DNA of 17,046 bases, from contig NZ_JALNZY010000045.1 in the NCBI RefSeq assembly GCF_023229105.1, positions 1 through 17,046 of the forward strand. Reading direction: 5' to 3'. Below the pieces are notes generated by a model. It searched no databases, had not been told where the DNA came from, and was given only the letters and a program-made list of their open reading frames with translations. Below are positions 14,207 to 17,046 of the stretch, in pieces; within the stretch, counting starts at the first letter, position 1, and every line of letters starts with the position of its first letter. The position numbers were made by a program, and so were the translations under genes. Source of the DNA: Sulfurimonas sp. GTDB taxonomy: Bacteria > Campylobacterota > Campylobacteria > Campylobacterales > Sulfurimonadaceae.

Positions 14207-15052
14207 TTGAATTTACTTAGCATTTTTTCTAGAAATAAAAGTACAAAAGAACCGGTTAAAAGTGAAGCTCCTGCGCACTGGGTAAAGTGTAAATCGTGCC
14301 AATCTCTTATGTACTATAAAGAGGTTGAAAACCAAAAACATGTCTGCCCTAAATGTGGATATCACATAAGAATAGGCGTTAAAGAGAGAATTGAACTTTT
14401 AGCAGATGAGGGAACATTTCTAGAGTATGATGCTAATTTAAGACCGATTGATCCTTTAAAATTTACAGATAAAATATCGTACAAACAAAGACTCAAAGAT
14501 GCAGAGGCTAAAACAGGCAAAACTTCGTCTGTTGTAAGCGGTGAGTGCGAGATGAACGGAGTTCCTGTACAGCTTGTAATCTTTGATTTTGCTTTTATGG
14601 GTGGCTCTTTAGGCTCTGTTGAGGGGGAAAAAATTGTTCGTGCGGTAAATCGTGCAATACAAAAGAGACAAGGCTTGATAATCTTAAGCGCCAGCGGCGG
14701 AGCGAGAATGCAAGAGAGTACATTTGCTCTTCTTCAGATGAGTAAAACATCAGCAGCTTTGGCAAAACTAGCAAGTCATAACCTTTTGTATATTTCGGTA
14801 CTCACTGATCCTACAATGGGTGGAGTAAGTGCTTCCTTTGCAACATTAGGCGATATAATTATTGCCGAACCGGGTGCTTTAGTCGGTTTTGCAGGGCAGA
14901 GAGTAATTGAGCAGACAATCGGTTCTGCTCTTCCTGATGGGTTTCAGCGAGCAGAATTTTTGCTAGAAAAAGGCTCAATAGATATGGTTGTAAATAGAAA
15001 CAATCTTAAAAAAACACTCTCAGACCTTCTAACACTTCTAAAAGTTGCATAA
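14207..15052 (+). CDS. accD: Acetyl-CoA carboxylase carboxyltransferase subunit beta
   Basis: AccD pairs with AccA to move the carboxyl group from biotin carrier protein to acetyl-CoA, making malonyl-CoA for fatty acid synthesis. The 281-residue protein starts with the usual four-cysteine zinc ribbon (C28, C31, C47, C50; KCKSC and CPKCGYH). The crotonase-type carboxyltransferase core follows, with FDFAFMGGSLGSVEGEK (126-142), SASGGARMQE (161-170), the oxyanion-hole block DPTMGGVSASFA (201-212) and GFAGQRVIEQT (227-237). The start is TTG at 14207, supported by AAGGA (14196-14200) 6 nt upstream. The stop TAA overlaps the ATG of the next gene by one base. Confidence 0.97.
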   Translation: MNLLSIFSRNKSTKEPVKSEAPAHWVKCKSCQSLMYYKEVENQKHVCPKCGYHIRIGVKERIELLADEGTFLEYDANLRPIDPLKFTDKISYKQRLKDAEAKTGKTSSVVSGECEMNGVPVQLVIFDFAFMGGSLGSVEGEKIVRAVNRAIQKRQGLIILSASGGARMQESTFALLQMSKTSAALAKLASHNLLYISVLTDPTMGGVSASFATLGDIIIAEPGALVGFAGQRVIEQTIGSALPDGFQRAEFLLEKGSIDMVVNRNNLKKTLSDLLTLLKVA

Positions 15053-15615
15053 TGCGACTTTATGCGTTATGTGACCAAAATCTTTTAGATAGCAGAGCTA
15101 TTTTGCTAGAAGATTATATACGTATCGCTAAAGAGCAAAATGCAGAGATAATCCAATACCGTAATAAAAATGCAGATATTGCATTTATAAAACAGCAGCT
15201 TATAAAAATTAGAAAAATTTATGACGGTTTTTTAATTGTCAATGATGCATACGAGCTTATAGATTTTTGTGACGGGGTGCATGTGGGACAAGAGGATTTA
15301 CGAACAATCGATAAAGATCCACTCAAAGCTGCAAAAATCTTAAGAAGCATCGTTAAAAAAGATAAAATTTTGGGCATCTCTACGCATACAAAAGAGGAAG
15401 TTTTGCAAGCCAATGAAATGGATTTAAACTATATCGGCTTAGGTGCATACAGAGATACAAATACAAAAGAAGATGTAACAACGATTCTTGGAGATAGATT
15501 AGATGAGATTGCTTCACTCTCTAAGCATTATGTTGCGGCAATTGGCGGGGTAAAAAAGAGCGACAATTTTTCACATGTAACTTATTATGTAATTGGAAGC
15601 GGGCTTTTGTCGTGA
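15052..15615 (+). CDS. Thiamine phosphate synthase family protein (short ThiE/TenI-like)
   Basis: A 187-residue TIM-barrel protein of the ThiE/TenI family. ThiE joins the thiazole and pyrimidine halves of thiamine. The ThiE landmarks are present: QYRNK (35-39), IVNDAYEL (62-69), DGVHVGQEDL (74-83), LGISTHT (107-113), the phosphate-binding IGLGAYRDTNTK (128-139), AIGGV (163-167) and GSGLL (182-186). The TNTK segment, which contacts pyrophosphate in ThiE and is usually lost in TenI, favours real synthase activity. It is shorter than typical ThiE (about 210 residues) and ends right after GSGLL, without the last helix. It overlaps accD by 1 nt and rlmH by 4 nt, so its expression is tied to theirs. 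It may be a second ThiE copy. Confidence 0.8.
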   Translation: MRLYALCDQNLLDSRAILLEDYIRIAKEQNAEIIQYRNKNADIAFIKQQLIKIRKIYDGFLIVNDAYELIDFCDGVHVGQEDLRTIDKDPLKAAKILRSIVKKDKILGISTHTKEEVLQANEMDLNYIGLGAYRDTNTKEDVTTILGDRLDEIASLSKHYVAAIGGVKKSDNFSHVTYYVIGSGLLS

Positions 15616-16070
15616 ATATAGAGATAATTTCTATTGCCAAAAAAGAGCGTTCAACTTATGACCCTCTTTATAAAGAACTTACAAAGATGATTTCTCGTTT
15701 TGCAAAAGTAGAAGATATTGAACTTTTTAGCAAAGATGTAACAAAAGCGCACACTATATCATCAGAAGCCTCAAAACAGGCTTATTCAAAACTTTTAGAA
15801 CCATATATCTCAAAGGGTTTTAACATATTATTACATCCAGATGGAAAAATTGTTGATAGTTATGAATTTAGTAAGCTATTAGATGGTAAAATTGCGGTTA
15901 AATTTTTCATAGGAGGAGCTTACGGCTTTGAGGATGAATTTTTAAAAAAAGGTGATGTTGCTATAAGTTTGGGAAATATAACGATGAGTCATAAAATTGC
16001 AAAGGCTGTTTTGCTTGAGCAGATTTATAGGGGATTTTCAATTTTAAGCAACCATCCATATCACAAATAA
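15612..16070 (+). CDS. rlmH: 23S rRNA (pseudouridine-1915-N3) methyltransferase RlmH
   Basis: RlmH is a SPOUT-class enzyme that methylates pseudouridine 1915 in helix 69 of 23S rRNA, working on assembled 70S ribosomes. The 152-residue length is normal. LHPDGK (73-78) is the first SAM-loop element. The trefoil-knot signature FFIGGAYGF (98-106) and the closing block ISLGNITMSHKIAKAVLLEQ followed by IYRGFSILSNHPYHK (about 118-152) are diagnostic, including the C-terminal YHK. The start is GTG at 15612, overlapping the upstream TGA by 4 nt (GTGA), a typical coupled start. Confidence 0.96.
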   Translation: MNIEIISIAKKERSTYDPLYKELTKMISRFAKVEDIELFSKDVTKAHTISSEASKQAYSKLLEPYISKGFNILLHPDGKIVDSYEFSKLLDGKIAVKFFIGGAYGFEDEFLKKGDVAISLGNITMSHKIAKAVLLEQIYRGFSILSNHPYHK

Positions 16071-16079
16071 GGAAAGTCA

Positions 16080-16433
16080 GTGCAGGATAGCGAGTTAAAA
16101 TATTTTAAAGAGATTTTAGAGAGTAGAAAAGAGCAGATAATTAGAAATATTAAAGGTGTTAACGACGAACTAGATCAGTTAAGTTTACTTGAGCTAAATG
16201 ATGAAGGTGACCATGCATCAGTAGATAACAATTCAATGGTAGAGAGCGCAATAATAAGACAGCAGGAAAAAGAGCTAAGAGAGATTGACGTAACATTGGG
16301 AAAAATTGCAGCACGCGATTATGGAATATGTGAAATGTGTGAAGACCTTATCGGTTTTCAAAGATTAAAAGTTAAGCCTCATGCGATATACTGTATTGAT
16401 TGTAGAGAGATTGTGGAAAAATCTAAAATATAA
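16080..16433 (+). CDS. DksA/TraR-family zinc-finger transcription factor
   Basis: A 117-residue member of the DksA family, which binds the RNA polymerase secondary channel and tunes transcription, in many species together with ppGpp. Residues about 1-40 and 48-80 form the two helices of the coiled coil. The tip carries DEGDHA (41-46), which keeps the DxxDxA pattern essential for DksA activity in E. coli. The C-terminal zinc finger has four cysteines (C84, C87, C105, C108; CEMC and CIDC), the classical metal site. The length is below that of E. coli DksA (151), mainly from a shorter N-terminus. The GTG start has AAGGAA 5 nt upstream. It sits between rlmH and a membrane protein, an order I recall from Campylobacter. 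Confidence 0.9.
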   Translation: MQDSELKYFKEILESRKEQIIRNIKGVNDELDQLSLLELNDEGDHASVDNNSMVESAIIRQQEKELREIDVTLGKIAARDYGICEMCEDLIGFQRLKVKPHAIYCIDCREIVEKSKI

Positions 16434-16443
16434 GGAGTAGGGT

Positions 16444-17046
16444 ATGCATATAAAAAAATACACAATAGCAGCATTAATATTAATTGTTCTAATTGGATGG
16501 TATGTTTATGCGTTTATAACTCAAGAGAGTATGAGCTTTGAGTTTTTCGGCACAATAATGCCATCATTTTCTATAGCACTTTGGGTAGTAATACCTATGA
16601 TAATATTATATGTTGCTAGCGTTATTCATATGCTTTTTTATTCGTTTTTGAGTAATTTAAAAAGACGCAAATATGAAAAAGATTATGAAAAAATTGTTGA
16701 TGCAATTATAGATGCTTATCTTGGGAAGAAAGAGCGTCTTAACTCATTTAAAACTGATAGATACAAGCTTTTAGGCTCTATAATTGATAACGCTACGATT
16801 TTTCCAATTGGAGAGTTTAATACTGATATCAAGAACAAAAAACTAAGTGAAGTTCTTACGCTTATAAACTCAATAAGAAATGGTCAAGCAGTAGAGTTAA
16901 AAAAATACTCTCTCTTGCCATCTAATGAGCTAGTAATTCAAAATGAGAGAAATAGATATAAAAAGGGTGATATTAGCGCTGAAAATATTTTGAGTGAGAA
17001 GAATAGGTATGATATTAGTTTACGTAAAGAAGTTTATGTTGATTTT
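16444..17046 (+). CDS. Two-helix membrane protein of unknown function (3' end outside window)
   Basis: The frame is open from ATG 16444 to the last base of the window (201 codons, no stop). AAGGAG (16432-16437) lies 6 nt upstream, and the gene starts 10 nt after the dksA-family stop, so it belongs to the same operon. Two hydrophobic segments are visible: about residues 6-25 (start of protein through IGWYVYAF) and about 42-68 (FSIALWVVIPMIILYVASVI and on), joined by a short loop. A long, charged, lysine-rich cytoplasmic part follows from about 72, with KYEKDYEKIVDAIIDAYLGK at 76-95. I do not recognise a domain. A membrane protein in this position after dksA is, as I recall, conserved in Campylobacter. 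Confidence 0.8.
   Translation, partial: MHIKKYTIAALILIVLIGWYVYAFITQESMSFEFFGTIMPSFSIALWVVIPMIILYVASVIHMLFYSFLSNLKRRKYEKDYEKIVDAIIDAYLGKKERLNSFKTDRYKLLGSIIDNATIFPIGEFNTDIKNKKLSEVLTLINSIRNGQAVELKKYSLLPSNELVIQNERNRYKKGDISAENILSEKNRYDISLRKEVYVDF

Overview
This window looks like core chromosome from a Campylobacterota (Epsilonproteobacteria) bacterium, most like Sulfurimonas and its relatives. The evidence is the AT-rich sequence, the RibBA with a degraded second domain, the short RecO, the carboxynorspermidine route to polyamines, and the accD / rlmH / dksA / membrane-protein order, which I recall from Campylobacter. The genus is an inference. I see no mobile element, CRISPR array, integrase or prophage gene.

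Layout. (1) 29-172: initiator tRNA-fMet on the minus strand behind a consensus sigma70 promoter. (2) 263-2765, plus strand: ribBA; a DUF695-RraB-like protein with its own extended -10 promoter; and a PlsC-family acyltransferase. (3) 2761-5769, plus strand: a likely polyamine operon. A promoter-like box and a hairpin-rich leader of about 90 nt precede carboxynorspermidine dehydrogenase, carboxynorspermidine decarboxylase (nspC) and a small SAM methyltransferase. It ends in a palindrome shared with the convergent chemoreceptor. (4) 5777-8052, minus strand: recO, then a chemoreceptor whose periplasmic part carries a CxxCH c-type heme motif. (5) 8229-14059, plus strand: gltB and gltD, the two subunits of NADPH glutamate synthase, divergent from recO. 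(6) 14207-17046, plus strand: a tightly packed operon of accD, a short thiE-like gene, rlmH, a dksA-family gene and a two-helix membrane protein that runs off the window.

How the genes work together. gltBD assimilates ammonia into glutamate. The dehydrogenase and NspC make (nor)spermidine from aspartate semialdehyde and a diamine. RibBA and the ThiE-like enzyme serve flavin and thiamine synthesis. AccD and the acyltransferase serve lipid synthesis. RlmH and the DksA-like protein act on ribosomes and transcription. The heme-motif chemoreceptor is the main sensory gene.

Most of the window is ordinary housekeeping. The items most worth a second look are the structured leader before the polyamine genes, the heme-motif chemoreceptor, the RraB-like fusion in a lineage not thought to have RNase E, and the dyads before gltB and accD. 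No wholly new multi-gene system is evident.
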